Assembly: GCA_051710585.1 (NCBI GenBank)
Contig: JBPESP010000002.1
Span: 248,001 to 312,000, forward strand
Source of the DNA: JBPESP01 sp051710585
Lineage (GTDB): Bacteria > Pseudomonadota > Gammaproteobacteria > Enterobacterales > Enterobacteriaceae
DNA length: 64,000 bases
Direction: 5' to 3'
A model generated the notes under the pieces. That model did not search any database. It was not told the DNA's origin and saw only the letters and a program-made list of their open reading frames with translations. Position 1 is the stretch's first letter; each line of letters begins with the position of its first letter. Of the stretch, positions 1-10,450 are shown in pieces. The position numbers and the translations under genes are program-made.

Positions 1-1
1 C

Positions 2-139
2 GTCGTCCGCCTGATGGACATTAGCGATACTTATGAGCAACGTGCAGTGAAGGATGCCCTATTCCAGGGTAACCCGAAGGAAGAGTGGGTAACCTGCCTG
101 ACGATAAAATTTGACCACCTGAAGCAACTCTTTAATTGA
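2..139 (+). pseudogene. 3' end of an unidentified reading frame (partial)
   Basis: An open frame enters from the left edge and ends at TGA at 137-139, giving 45 residues with ordinary, protein-like composition (for example LMDISDTYEQRAVKDALF). I do not recognise the family. It may be the C-terminus of a real gene whose body lies outside the window, or the tail of a pseudogene. The DNA after the stop is AT-rich and full of stops, so the change in texture at about position 140 supports a real gene end. Confidence 0.35.
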
Positions 140-2165
140 CAGTGTTTTTCCATTCAAAATAAAGAAGAGCGATGTCGAATATTTTGAATCTGTTCTTATA
201 TTAAGGCTATTTTTTGCTAAAACAAAATGGTTTTTCCTATAAAGGCCTCATTTTATTAATGCATAGGTACACTTATCTTGAACAACAGAAAAAAATCGAG
301 TGTGTTAGGCATAATTCTCATAATGTGTCAGAGGTGGGGTTGTGGTAGCAAAAGCCTTAGATGGGTCAGGTAAGGTGATAGCTCAAGGAAGGATGATCTA
401 TAAAAGAGGTAGTTTTTGTGTATAACCCGTCGTTACTTTTCTCTTTTTAAGAGAAAGATTTTTACTCCGTTGCGGAGGTAGTGATAACGTATAAGTGCGG
501 ACTAACCTCCACAGGTACTAATAGATAAACCGTATAACCGTTAGCGAGGCGACATTAATGGCCTTCCTCATCCCAGCTATTAGTTATATTTTATACGCTA
601 AAGCCGATTTTGCCCTGCAGCTTTAACAGCTCAAAAATATTACTAAAAGAAATTTTTTTACAAGCATCTCCCGCCAAAACTCCCCGCAGCGTTTATCGCT
701 GAATTCGCCAATGAATTTCCCACCTGGGACTATCAAGTAGCTATAGTCATAATTTTATAATTCATGATGGGTATGCTAGCTAAAAACCTTCAGCATAACT
801 ACGATTTGCCAATCCTTCCAGTGTTCTTGATACCATGGGATTAAATAGATTGACGATGTAGAAACCATTATTTATCCGGCGGAAATATACCTATAGCCTA
901 TGGGTATAATAATAGTATTACTCATGCTTCACCCCTCTATTTTCAGCGAAAGCCGCTGATACTAGTTAATCTTTCCAGATGTTACAGCGGAGCAAATTAC
1001 TTGAATTTATAATATAGGTACTATATTGATATTTGAAGGAAAACATGTTTCGTTGAATATTAGTTTTCTTCAAATATGAACAGGCGATCCATCGGTACCC
1101 TTCCGCCTCCAACGGCGCATCAATCTCCCCCACCGAAAATTTTTGTGGAAAATATTGCCTGCTTCATTTTGCTAGTTTTATGGACAAGATATTCTCAATA
1201 GCAGATATTCCTGAAAGTACCCTGATACGCGGATCCCACTCGTTTTTAATATAGATTGCTAAAATAGCTAGCCGCCTGCGAAATAAGGCATACATAGAAC
1301 TCCATGAACAAAAAAATTCGATTACTATTTTGTATCTCGGCGCAATTTTGCCGATTTTCTCAAACAAAAGCTCACGTAATAAAACTACCCAGTTCAGATC
1401 AGTTTTCTGCAAAACTGGCGCCATTACCCATTTGATAGCGTTAACTTGCTACCGGTAAATAAATTAGTATGTAGTATGGCCGGAAAGGCTTTATGCATCA
1501 GTATAATTAAAGCGTCCGTAAGATAACGACAACCAATTCAAGGTTGTATAAAAGATTTTCAGTTTTCTGTTGTGTAGGGCCATACTAAACATAATGTAAA
1601 ATTCTAAACCAGGTCCATCGGCCTGCAGATACCTAAAGCTTTAGCAGCAAAAGACTACCAGCCATGGCTATTTTAGCAGCGACAATTTAATGCCTAGATA
1701 AAAAATAAAGAATAAGCAGCATCTCTTGGCATGTGCATTCTGTACCCATTCTGTCATAAAATCATCAATCAGTGTCTTAATGGCTTTAATAAATATATCA
1801 AAGGTAATGCAGTAGTTTTTTTAGCACACCAATAACCTTTGTAACAACCATCAAAGGAATACAGTAGCACATTGCCTTTCTGCTGCCGCGCTTCACCCCG
1901 TACTGCGTAACTAAAAGTCAATCAGTACCTGTATATATAAATACGCGGTATTTAAAATCTTTTAGTACCTCATGTAGTGCAAGTGTGGAACACGTGTCAC
2001 AATACCTTTAACTAGCATATTGCGCTCCTTATCAATAAGCTTTATTCATAGCATCAGCGATCAATGCGTCCTTGGAATCCTTCCAGAAACCAATAGAAAC
2101 CGTACACTCATGTACAGTAGAGTGGTAATCATAATAACTTATTCTATTATTAAATGCATTGGAAA
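140..2165. other. Eroded non-coding stretch
   Basis: No intact gene is visible. The longest frames are under 90 codons with no start signals or recognisable motifs. A minus-strand stretch around 1100-1430 has somewhat protein-like composition (for example VGEIDAPLEAEGYRWIA, interrupted by stops), so a decayed minus-strand gene is plausible, but I cannot name it. Confidence 0.5.
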
Positions 2166-2191
2166 TTGGGGCCTTTTATTAAAGGCCCCAA
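2166..2191. terminator. Perfect 11-bp hairpin, terminator-like
   Basis: TTGGGGCCTTT and AAAGGCCCCAA pair perfectly around a 4-base loop. The shape is typical of an intrinsic terminator, but the flanking T-runs are short and no intact gene ends beside it. A minus-strand frame at 2237-2425 (62 codons, unrecognised) starts to its right, reads toward it and ends 46 bases short of it. Confidence 0.5.
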
Positions 2192-3727
2192 ATAAGCCCA
2201 GCATTATAATATAGCAGAAAGTACATCATGAATAAACTAAGCTTCTTTCTTTTCAACTTTACTACCCCCTGCTGCTATCGGCATTAATATAAATATTAAT
2301 GCCGATAAATGTTGTCGGCCTTTGTCTTCCCGACAATAAAGGTCAGCGCCGCAATGCGAGTTATGGCGCCTTACTGGAAGCGAACCACTTCTTATGTCAG
2401 AAGCATCCGTGTATCGGCAATCCACTTCTAATGATTGTTGAGACTCTGTATCTTGAACTTAATTGACTTTTAATCAAAAGACTGACCTATGGCACCTTGC
2501 CCTATTAAGGATTAATGGTATCCATGTTCAATGATCTAACTTATTTGCTTTAGCAAGCAAATAATGTGGTACTCCAAATACTTTTTCTATATACTTTTAG
2601 ATTAAAGCAGTTGAATTTTTAGCCAAGCTACTTTAATGAGAAGCAAGGTCCTTCAAGACATCGAACAATCCGTATAAATTGATTCACTCTTAAGACAAGG
2701 AAAGAAACAATGCATTTTCTTTCCCTGATTGCTCCATGTGAAAGATATTTTCATTTTTATTAAATATAAAAAGTAAATTCTTAGATAAAAATGAGGAAGA
2801 AGCAAACAAGTAATTTTGCTTTTAGCAAAGATAGAAAAAAATATAGTACTATTTAAATAACCCATAAAAACACTAAAGTTGCTGTAACTAAATCGGGGTT
2901 ATCCTTCTCAACATTGCAGAACTATTTAACTAGAGGTACAGAACTATCTTTTAGAGTGGTGCGCAGTATTACATATAAGGAACGCATCAGTCTTTACTAG
3001 ATTCCATTTATTTTATATGCACTAAAAGTAGCTCCATCAACTCGCAAAATTTAGTCAATTAATCAGAAAGCATAATGGAAAATCCTTTTAAAGCCGCTTA
3101 GCATATAATTTATAATTCATTGAATGAGAATATTTAGAGACATTGATAAATCTTCTTTTTTTTGAAGAAAAAGGATGTATTTTGATCATCAGGACGTAAA
3201 GATAAGTTAGATGTCCTGTTACTCTCTCCAAACTTCCAAAAAAAAGAAGAACAGAACGTCTGATAGACCTAAATAAAGATAAAAAACAGATATCTGAAGA
3301 GTGTATAATAAAAGATATGGCAGGCATAAACTATAAGAAAGATGAAGTAGCTTAAATAAAGATTAAGGCGTTATATATATTATTTATTAAATTTAATATG
3401 ATTCAGATATATCCAATAGATATCCAGAAGGTATTTAAGCTACCTTTTAATCTACTTAAACTACAGTCATTCAAGTCCAGAAGTGATTTTGGAAGCCCAT
3501 AAAAAGTAGTCTCTATGGTGCTACCTCTACTATACCGGAAACCTACGCAATATAGAGAAAGCTGCCTGCGCTATTTATTGCATTAGCGAACCGCGTGCAT
3601 TAAAAGAAACCCGATACAACAAATAATATGATTACGGTAATATATTGCAGCATTACTGAACAGTACCTTGGAAATTCCCAGTGTAATTAAAGTAAGGAGA
3701 TAAGATACAAAAAATGCTATAATATAA
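2192..3727. other. Eroded non-coding stretch
   Basis: No gene recognised. A minus-strand frame at 2237-2425 reads for 62 codons, is Lys/Glu-rich at its C-terminus and has no identifiable domain. Other frames are short and AT-rich. The stretch lies downstream of tkt, where E. coli has ypfG and nudK. I could not align either of them. Confidence 0.45.
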
Positions 3728-3752
3728 GCCTCACCTTACGCCGGCGAGGCAA
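3728..3752 (-). terminator. Terminator of the talA-tkt operon
   Basis: An 8-bp stem (GCCTCACC with GGCGAGGC, one non-Watson-Crick pair) lies 3 bases after the tkt stop codon on the minus strand and is followed by a short T/A-rich run. Its position right after the last gene of the operon makes it the likely intrinsic terminator. Confidence 0.6.
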
Positions 3753-3755
3753 TTT

Positions 3756-5753
3756 TTACGTCAACAGTGAACGTGCTTTATTCAGTACGTTCTCTTTTGT
3801 GAAGCCAAATACCTTAAATAATTTCTCCGCAGGCGCTGATTCACCGAAGCTGGTCATGCCAACGATCTGGCCGTCAAGGCCAACGTACTTATACCAATAA
3901 TCAGCAATCCCGGCTTCTATAGCAACCCGAGCCGTTACCGCTTTTGGTAGAACTGATTCGCGATAAGTGTCGTCCTGCGCATCGAAAATATCGGTAGAGG
4001 GCAATGATACGACGCGCACTTTACGGCCTTCAGTCTGTAACTGTTTATAGGCGGCTACCGCCAGCTCCACTTCCGAACCAGTTGCGATAAAGATCAGCTC
4101 CGGCTGTCCCTCGCAATCTTTTAGGACATATCCGCCACGAGCGATATCTGCCAGCTGTTGTGCCGTACGATCCTGCTGTGCCATATGCTGACGCGATAAA
4201 ATAAGTGCGGTAGGGCCGTCATAGCGCTCGATACCTTTCTTCCACGCAACGGCGGTTTCTACTTGATCACAAGGACGCCAATTGCTCATATTCGGCGTCA
4301 TACGCAGGCTAGCTAACTGCTCGACAGGCTGATGCGTCGGGCCGTCTTCACCAAGACCGATTGAATCATGGGTATAAACCATAATGTGGCGCACTTTCAT
4401 AAGCGCTGCCATACGTACCGCATTACGTGCATATTCGACAAACATCAGGAAGGTAGCAGTATAAGGCAAAAAACCACCGTGATGAGCAATACCGTTACCG
4501 ATAGCCGTCATGCCAAATTCGCGTACGCCATAGTGGATATAATTACCAGCAGGATCATCGACAATAGAGGTGGATTTCGACCAGATCGTTAAACTACTGC
4601 ACGCCAAATCTGCTGAGCCTCCCAAGAGAAGCTTTGGCAGGATAGGTGCAAAGGCCTCCAATACGTTCTGTGAAGCTTTGCGGCTGGCTATCTTCGCCGG
4701 GTTAGCTTGGAGATGTTCAATAATTTTCTGGCTTTCTGCTTGCCAATTCGCCGGCAGCTTACCATTTATACGATGTTTAAACTCGCGTGCCAGTTCAGGA
4801 AATGTCTTTTCATAAGCAGCAAATTTATCATCCCAGGCCGCTTCTTTATTTTTTCCCTCTTCTTTCGCGTCCCAACCTTGGTAGATTTCCGCTGGGATAA
4901 CGAAAGGCGGGTTATTCCAATCCAGCGCTTTGCGCGTAGCAGCAATTTCATCTTCGCCTAAAGGCGCCCCGTGGGCACCATGGGTGCCAGCTTTTGTCGG
5001 TGCGCCAAACGCGATGACGGTTTTACATATCATCAGCGACGGTTTATCGGTGACAACCCGAGCTTTTTCGATAGCCTTCTTAATAGAATCGCTATTGTGG
5101 CCATCTACGCCACGTACAACATGCCAGCCATAGGCTTCAAAACGGGCGGCGGTATCATCGCTAAACCAGTTTTTGACGTCGCCATCAATGGAGATACCGT
5201 TATCGTCGTAAAACGCCAATAGTTTACCCAACCTCATCGTACCGGCCAATGAACAAACTTCATGGGAAATACCTTCCATCATGCAGCCGTCACCGAGGAA
5301 AACATAAGTGTAATGATCGATAATTTTATGGCCTGGACGATTAAACTGCGCTGCCAACGTGCGCTCTCCAATCGCCAGACCAACACTGTTGGCAATCCCC
5401 TGGCCTAGCGGTCCGGTGGTGGTTTCCACGCCATCAGTGTAACCGTATTCCGGATGTCCCGGTGTTTTGGAATGCAACTGCCGGAAGTTTTTTAACTCTT
5501 CCATCGGAAGATTATAACCGGTGAGATGCAACAGACTATAAAGTAACATTGAAGCGTGACCATTCGACAGAATAAAACGATCACGATCGGGCCATTTCGG
5601 ATTAGATGGGTTATGGTTCATGTAATCGCGCCACAGGACTTCAGCAATATCTGCCATACCCATCGGCGCACCTGGGTGGCCGGAATTGGCTTTTTGCACA
5701 GCATCCATACTTAACACACGGATAGCATTGGCAAACGCTTTTCTTGATGTCAT
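3756..5753 (-). CDS. tkt: Transketolase
   Basis: Cytoplasmic thiamine-diphosphate enzyme that moves two-carbon ketol units between sugar phosphates in the non-oxidative pentose phosphate path. The product is 665 residues, close to E. coli TktA (663) and TktB (667). The N-terminal cofactor domain shows SGHPGAPMGMADIAEVLW near residue 25. The TPP motif follows as GDGCMMEGISHEV ending in DDNGISIDG. The central pyrimidine-binding domain carries LGEDGPTHQPVEQLASLR, and the C-terminal transketolase domain is complete. The gene starts 14 bases after the talA stop, as in the E. coli talA-tktB pair, so they are probably co-transcribed. By position it corresponds to tktB, but it may be the only transketolase, so I use the neutral symbol. 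No damaging changes seen. Confidence 0.97.
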   Translation of the reverse strand: MTSRKAFANAIRVLSMDAVQKANSGHPGAPMGMADIAEVLWRDYMNHNPSNPKWPDRDRFILSNGHASMLLYSLLHLTGYNLPMEELKNFRQLHSKTPGHPEYGYTDGVETTTGPLGQGIANSVGLAIGERTLAAQFNRPGHKIIDHYTYVFLGDGCMMEGISHEVCSLAGTMRLGKLLAFYDDNGISIDGDVKNWFSDDTAARFEAYGWHVVRGVDGHNSDSIKKAIEKARVVTDKPSLMICKTVIAFGAPTKAGTHGAHGAPLGEDEIAATRKALDWNNPPFVIPAEIYQGWDAKEEGKNKEAAWDDKFAAYEKTFPELAREFKHRINGKLPANWQAESQKIIEHLQANPAKIASRKASQNVLEAFAPILPKLLLGGSADLACSSLTIWSKSTSIVDDPAGNYIHYGVREFGMTAIGNGIAHHGGFLPYTATFLMFVEYARNAVRMAALMKVRHIMVYTHDSIGLGEDGPTHQPVEQLASLRMTPNMSNWRPCDQVETAVAWKKGIERYDGPTALILSRQHMAQQDRTAQQLADIARGGYVLKDCEGQPELIFIATGSEVELAVAAYKQLQTEGRKVRVVSLPSTDIFDAQDDTYRESVLPKAVTARVAIEAGIADYWYKYVGLDGQIVGMTSFGESAPAEKLFKVFGFTKENVLNKARSLLT

Positions 5754-5767
5754 TGATGCTCCAGAGA

Positions 5768-6718
5768 TTATAATTTTACCGCTAAAAGATCTTCCAGGCT
5801 TTGTTGGTCAACCGCGAACCGACGGATACCTTCGGCTAGTTGGTCTACAGCCATTGCATCCTGGTTATGTTCCCAGCGGAATTCCGATTCAGACAATGGA
5901 GGCGGCTGATGAAAAGCTTCAATGGAGGGAGATAATTTGCGTTCAATGCATGCGGCGGCTTTACATAACTCTTCCAGAAGGACTGGAGAGATAGTCAGGC
6001 GATCGCAGCCGGCCAGTGCCAAAATCTGTTCAACTTTACGGAAACTAGCACCCATAATAATAGTTTGATAACGATGCTGTTTATAATAATTGTATATTTT
6101 GCGTACTGAGACCACACCCGGATCCTTGTCCACTAGGTACGGATAGAGCGGTTTACGCTGGTTATACCAGTCATAAATGCGGCCAACGAATGGCGAAATA
6201 AGATATACACCAGCTTCAGCACAAGCGCGCGCTTGTGCAAAAGAAAACAACAGCGTTAAGTTACAGTTAATTCCTTCTTTTTCCAGTTCTTCAGTGGCTT
6301 TGATCCCTTCCCAGGTGGAGGGTAATTTGATGAGAATACGAGATTTATTAATCCCCTGTTCCTGATATAGGGCAACCAATTTATGGGCCTTGGCTACACA
6401 CATGCCGCGATTGAAGGAGAATCGTGCATCTACTTCAGTAGAGACACGTCCTGGTACCCTTTTCAAAATCTCCACTCCAATATTGACCGCTAATTTATCA
6501 GAGGCGTTGATAATCTTGGTTTCGCTGGTGCCACCCTGTTTACGGGCATAGGCCAGTGCATCTTCAAGCAGCGGTTGATAGGCGGTTAGGCTAGCGGCTT
6601 TCAGGATCAAGGACGGGTTAGTGGTGGCATCTTGCGGCGTATAGTGGCAAATGGACTCGATATCTCCGCTGTCGGCGACAATGGTGGTAAATTGTTTCAG
6701 ACTTTCTAGCTGGTTCAT
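5768..6718 (-). CDS. talA: Transaldolase
   Basis: Transfers the dihydroxyacetone unit of sedoheptulose-7-phosphate to glyceraldehyde-3-phosphate through a Schiff base; cytoplasmic, non-oxidative pentose phosphate path. The product is 316 residues, the usual length. The Schiff-base lysine is K131 in LIKLPSTWEGI, with the accompanying acids D16 (VADSGDI) and E95 (STEVDARF), matching the E. coli triad (17, 96 and 132) with a one-residue offset. A proline replaces the usual alanine right after the KL of the active-site motif, and several further conservative changes suggest relaxed selection, but no catalytic residue is lost. It is the first gene of an operon with tkt. Confidence 0.96.
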   Translation of the reverse strand: MNQLESLKQFTTIVADSGDIESICHYTPQDATTNPSLILKAASLTAYQPLLEDALAYARKQGGTSETKIINASDKLAVNIGVEILKRVPGRVSTEVDARFSFNRGMCVAKAHKLVALYQEQGINKSRILIKLPSTWEGIKATEELEKEGINCNLTLLFSFAQARACAEAGVYLISPFVGRIYDWYNQRKPLYPYLVDKDPGVVSVRKIYNYYKQHRYQTIIMGASFRKVEQILALAGCDRLTISPVLLEELCKAAACIERKLSPSIEAFHQPPPLSESEFRWEHNQDAMAVDQLAEGIRRFAVDQQSLEDLLAVKL

Positions 6719-6969
6719 TTCTCTACTCCATGTTATTGGACACTATAACCCACATAAATAACAATTAAAATTAAGGATAACACTGTATTAACAAGACGTA
6801 GAATGAAATACGCTTTCTGATTATTATCATCACTCTAATTGATAGCCGTGCAAAAGGCAGCGACCGGATAGACAGCGCTTTCAGATAAGGTCAATAATAT
6901 ACTCTATCTTCTTATAAGTAATTATGAAAGAGTGCTATATATTAATGTAATGCCATCCTTAAACCTAAT

Positions 6970-7330
6970 ACAACCATTTATCCAGATAACGAACAAATTC
7001 CTAGCGCTCATATCGCTCCAAGTGGCTCTAGATCGCCCGTTTAGATGCCACTTCCGCGCAAGGTTTCCATGAAAATCGCGCAGAGTGCGTTTTCATGGAT
7101 TATAACTTGCTAATAAAGTTAACTACACCGGTTTAAAGTACCAGCACCATCTTTACTAGAACTTCTGCCACAGTGGGATGTCGGCGGCACTAATTACTAG
7201 ATCACCAGAGGCGACGCGTTTGACAATCTCATTATCCGCCATATCAAAACCATCGGCTACGTAAAAGGACAGATAAAGCATGACTACTGCACTGACAGGG
7301 GGACTGATCAATGACCAGTATGGCATATAT
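6970..7330 (-). pseudogene. UPF0178 (DUF188, YaiI-like) pseudogene
   Basis: On the minus strand the stretch ADNEIVKRVASGDLVISAAD (about 7160-7220) closely matches the conserved core of UPF0178 proteins (E. coli YaiI has [20 protein letters not shown]). Further along, METLRGSGI and EFVRYLDKWL match the family's C-terminus. Frameshifts and in-frame stops separate these blocks, so no full protein can be made. The family's function is not established. It lies downstream of the dead hemF in the same orientation. Confidence 0.75.
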
Positions 7331-7379
7331 CAGTGCCCTACTGTGGTGTGGAACAATATTTATTTATGACCCAAACAGA

Positions 7380-8290
7380 TATAGGCATCCACTCAGATTT
7401 CTATAATGTTACTCCTTAAGCTAATTATTGGCCGGAAAAAAGTCACAACATAACATAGCCTCAAGGCTCTCTATGGCAGATCATGATGATATTGCCAACG
7501 AACTATAGGGAGGCTGCATCAATAGCGGTAAAGATGAAACTACCGCTCGCGTTCATCTCGGGAGATGAGATTTACATCTATCGAAGACGGGCAGATATCT
7601 ATTCAGATAGGCTTTGGCTCACAGCTCGGCAGAAAGCAGAGGCCTAATTGAAATTAGAGGGCAAAGATAAGTCACAAAAAAAATCCTATCAATATCACGT
7701 GCTTCGTTTCGATGTTTAAGAAAAAATAATCATCACACCAGCGCTTATAACGGGAATAGACCATATCGTTAAACGGTTAGTACACCCCTCTGTGCAGTGC
7801 GATGCCAATAGATGGCATCTTCATGAAAACTATAAAACAGAATGAGTTGAACCGCCGCCAACCACCATATCAATACCACCCCTATTTTAGCGATAAAAAC
7901 GCACATTGACATAAGTAATAGGAATATAAGAACTTTCCAGATGCATGGTCAACGATACACCCATTGCCTCATAAGATTCCCTCTCCACTGATGGGAATTA
8001 GTGGAGAGGGAATAGAGGAAGCTAGCATGAGAGGCCCGCAGACATACATGTGCACAAAATTAACTACGGCTTTCTCAAAGATCCAACCCTGAATGCAATA
8101 TATGCGCTCGGCCACCGCCGATCTCATTCCCTACCAGATATCCCCATAAAAAACGCTGTCGCCATCTGCGGTAATTAACGTATCCCAGATGGTTTCCTGC
8201 GATGTAAGTAGATAAACGTTTATCTATTCGATACCCGATTTTTTATCGTAAAATCCCTATAGTTAACGGAAAAGGGTGAAATAAAGCCAG
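7380..8290 (-). pseudogene. hemF: Coproporphyrinogen III oxidase (aerobic) pseudogene
   Basis: Read on the minus strand in shifting frames, this recapitulates HemF along its length: an N-terminal block (LTSQETIWDTLITADG), VVNFVHMYVCG for the VNFSHVHG motif, YEAMGVSL, VNVRFFIA, HEDAIYWHRTA and FFLKHRNEARDI. Stops and frameshifts occur throughout. HemF performs the oxygen-dependent decarboxylation of coproporphyrinogen III in haem synthesis. Its loss leaves hemN, if present elsewhere, as the only route. In E. coli hemF also lies between crr and talA, so the position is ancestral. The gene carries an internal inverted duplication at 7976-8013. Confidence 0.9.
7976..8013. repeat. 14-bp perfect inverted repeat inside hemF remnant
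   Basis: ATTCCCTCTCCACT at 7976-7989 and its exact complement at 8000-8013 surround a 10-base loop. On the minus strand the 8000-8013 arm precedes and the 7976-7989 arm runs into the ancestral coding frame for ESYEAMG. The other arm sits where codons of the HRPELAG region should be. It therefore looks like an inverted copy written over the old sequence, not a terminator. Confidence 0.75.
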
Positions 8291-8699
8291 GCTAATATAA
8301 TCTGGACGAGCCCGTAATACTCACTGTTCCAGATAAAAAATAGCACCTGTAAGGTGCCCCTTGTTTACATTCGCTATAAACAATAACGCTATATATGAAA
8401 GGAATTCAAGCGAAAAATAGCAAAATAATCATTAAATGCCAGAAATTTATTTGTCTTCATAGTACTTCATGGTAAATAATGCGTTAATAAGCTAACTCTA
8501 ACTCATTTATTATTCTGTGCTGGTGAGAAAAGGTTTGGCTAAAGAAAAGCTTAGGCTGATAAAGTCATGGAGGACGTAAAAAAGTGTTTTTTATCTTTAC
8601 TCTTCTTAGTTATCAATCTGATTTGTCTGGCTGCGACAGGCCAGTTAAAGATAAGTACAAAAAGCACCGATATCTCATACAGCATTTTCTAAAAAAAGT
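8291..8699. other. Gap between hemF and cpxR remnants
   Basis: No gene recognised. It contains a small 6-bp hairpin (GCACCT/AGGTGC, 8343-8357). The missing N-terminal receiver half of the response regulator should fall in the right part of this stretch but could not be aligned. A hydrophobic leucine-rich frame near 8580-8640 was not identifiable. Confidence 0.4.
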
Positions 8700-9175
8700 T
8701 AGACGCCAATTATTATACTAATCACGAAAGGATAATATCGATCACATCATCAGCCTAGAAATTGGGGCCAACGATTATATGGCAAAGCCATATTTCCCTC
8801 GTGCAATTTGTCGCATTGCTACGTGCGGTGTTGCGCCATTTAGATGAACATTAAGAGCAGCTAGCCAAGGCAGACTTAGAGAGTTTTGGTAAGTTGATGC
8901 TAAATATTGCGAGTCACTCTAGTCTCTGATAGAGCAAACCATTTAACCTTACTGCTTCTAAATTTAACTTACCAGAGATCTATCCTCGCTTTAAAGCAAA
9001 TTGTATTCAAAGATGACCTATTATAAGAAGGCTAGGTTAGTGCCATGAAGTCTACGATCATAGCGGCAATATGCATATATTAACAATATACGCCAAAACT
9101 ATCTCTACTATCTCAGTAGTAGACTGGATACTATTGAGATAGTACGCGCACTATCGGTTATAGTGGATCTGTCGG
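8700..9175 (+). pseudogene. OmpR-family response regulator pseudogene, CpxR-like
   Basis: The end of the receiver domain is legible as IDHIISLEIGANDYMAKPYF (compare LELGADDYLPKPF in CpxR). The start of the winged-helix effector domain follows as QTIQLTA and then, after a frameshift, YDHSGNMHILTIYAKTI. This last block aligns with the CpxR segment YDRAIDMHISNLRRKLP. The first half of the receiver domain, with its phosphoacceptor aspartate, is not recognisable. The immediately following histidine-kinase remnant matches CpxA best, so this is most likely cpxR. In life it would have controlled envelope stress genes. Confidence 0.7.
9106..9144. repeat. 15-bp near-perfect inverted repeat in cpxR remnant
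   Basis: TACTATCTCAGTAGT at 9106-9120 pairs with ACTATTGAGATAGTA at 9130-9144 with a single mismatch and a 9-base loop. It falls between the HISNLR-like block and the final GRGYLMVS-like block of the response-regulator remnant, so it lies within old coding sequence. Confidence 0.6.
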
Positions 9176-9176
9176 T

Positions 9177-9235
9177 AAAACCAACTAGGTTTCTTTTTGC
9201 TCTAGAAGAACCTGCTAGAGTTCCTAATTGGTTTT
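9177..9235. repeat. 13-bp inverted repeat between cpxR and cpxA remnants
   Basis: AAAACCAACTAGG at 9177-9189 and CCTAATTGGTTTT at 9223-9235 are complementary except at one base, with a 33-base loop. It lies at the junction of the two remnants. No T-run gives it a clear terminator role. Confidence 0.45.
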
Positions 9236-9239
9236 ATTC

Positions 9240-10450
9240 TAATTACCAAGGGCGGTTGGTTACTTTATACTGTAGACTGAGCGCGACGGAACCGTTATAA
9301 AAATTTATTGCCCCGACGCCTATGCGCCGGCGTCAGTAATCCATACTCCACAAGAGAGGGCTGCCGATAACAGTATCGGTGAACCCGTCACCATCCGAAA
9401 TAAAGTGTCAGGTTACCCGCCGATCTAACTACTTGGAAGTATATTGTTAATAAATAAGTCACAGCAAACGGTATATAGGAATATCTACTGCATTGTAACG
9501 TTTAAAACCCACTTAAATTCTAGCATAAAAGTCATAGAAGCAATATTCTTAAATATATGCCAAGCCTTCCATTCTAGCTGGAATTAACAGGTGGTTTGCT
9601 GTTCATTTCTCTCCTAAAGCAGAAGCTGTATTGTCCGATGCGCTAACTTGATAGAAACTTTGAACGCGGCATATCACTCGGCGATTTCTCGATACGCCTA
9701 TACCTTATTATGCGCAGTCACGATGGGGTAAACCTGAAGTAAGGCGAGGATTTTGATACCACAGCTGGACGATTCTCCAGCTCTGATCGCAGCACGAGAG
9801 AATCTATCTACATAACATCTCCTATGAACTGTTGTGGCCCGTTTCTAGTTCTGTTTGTAGCTAGTAATGTATCGGAAGCAGCCAAATTTGGACACTTTTC
9901 TGTTAATAGGTGTTGAGGAGGAAACCGAACACCTTATTCATTATTGGATAAATTTCTAATGGCTTTCAAGTGGAAAACATTATAGCATGTAGCAGAGGAG
10001 TTTTTTATATGCTAAGGCTATTAGAAGCACTGGTCAATAATAATGCTCTTTACAAAGTAAGGCTCCAGCAAAGTTACTATCACGCTCATCGCCCATTAGA
10101 AGGCGAATTCATACAGTCAAAGGTAACATGGAAATGATGCTTGCACGGTATAAAATATTATTCGTAATACATTTCATTTGCCCATAGGCAAGATAAAAGA
10201 TTACGGTATGATGATAGTAGTAAGAGATTACCTTCTAACAATTACTCTGGCAGATGATTAGAAACCAGAGCTGGTCTTGTTAGAGAAAAAACTCTCCAGG
10301 ATTTTCGATCCTTTCATACGGGTAAATTTTCCCCACAGTAGTAAAGGTTAGGGCCTGAGCTTAGCTATCCAAAAAAAACGATATTTTATACAATGGATCG
10401 GATCGGTTGAAGGCATAATACTCGCAAAAACAGACTGAAAATTCATCTGC
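9240..10450 (+). pseudogene. Sensor histidine kinase pseudogene, CpxA-like
   Basis: Shifting plus-strand frames give ISYEL for the H-box (ISHELRTP, about 9810), then a run aligning with CpxA's dimerisation helices (ETEHLIHL). A block follows that resembles ENIVRNALRYS (KNIIRNTFHLPIG, about 10160). Next comes TITLADD with PELVLLEK and RIFDPFIRVN for the G1 box and the EQIFRPFYR motif, then GLSLAI for G2. Stops and frameshifts are frequent. The length from the regulator remnant to the last block suits a kinase of about 450 residues. The regulator-kinase order matches cpxRA. In E. coli cpxRA lies elsewhere on the chromosome, so the pair was relocated or the ancestor differed. Confidence 0.72.

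Noticed and set aside
470..560. A stretch resembling the 3' end of 23S rRNA (ACAGGTACTAATAGATAAACCG)
   Set aside because: Only a dozen bases resemble the 23S end and the upstream helices are absent. Chance similarity is likely and no other rRNA is nearby.
4368..5222. Plus-strand open frames of 67-84 codons opposite tkt
   Set aside because: They are antisense shadows of the conserved transketolase codons, with no start signals.
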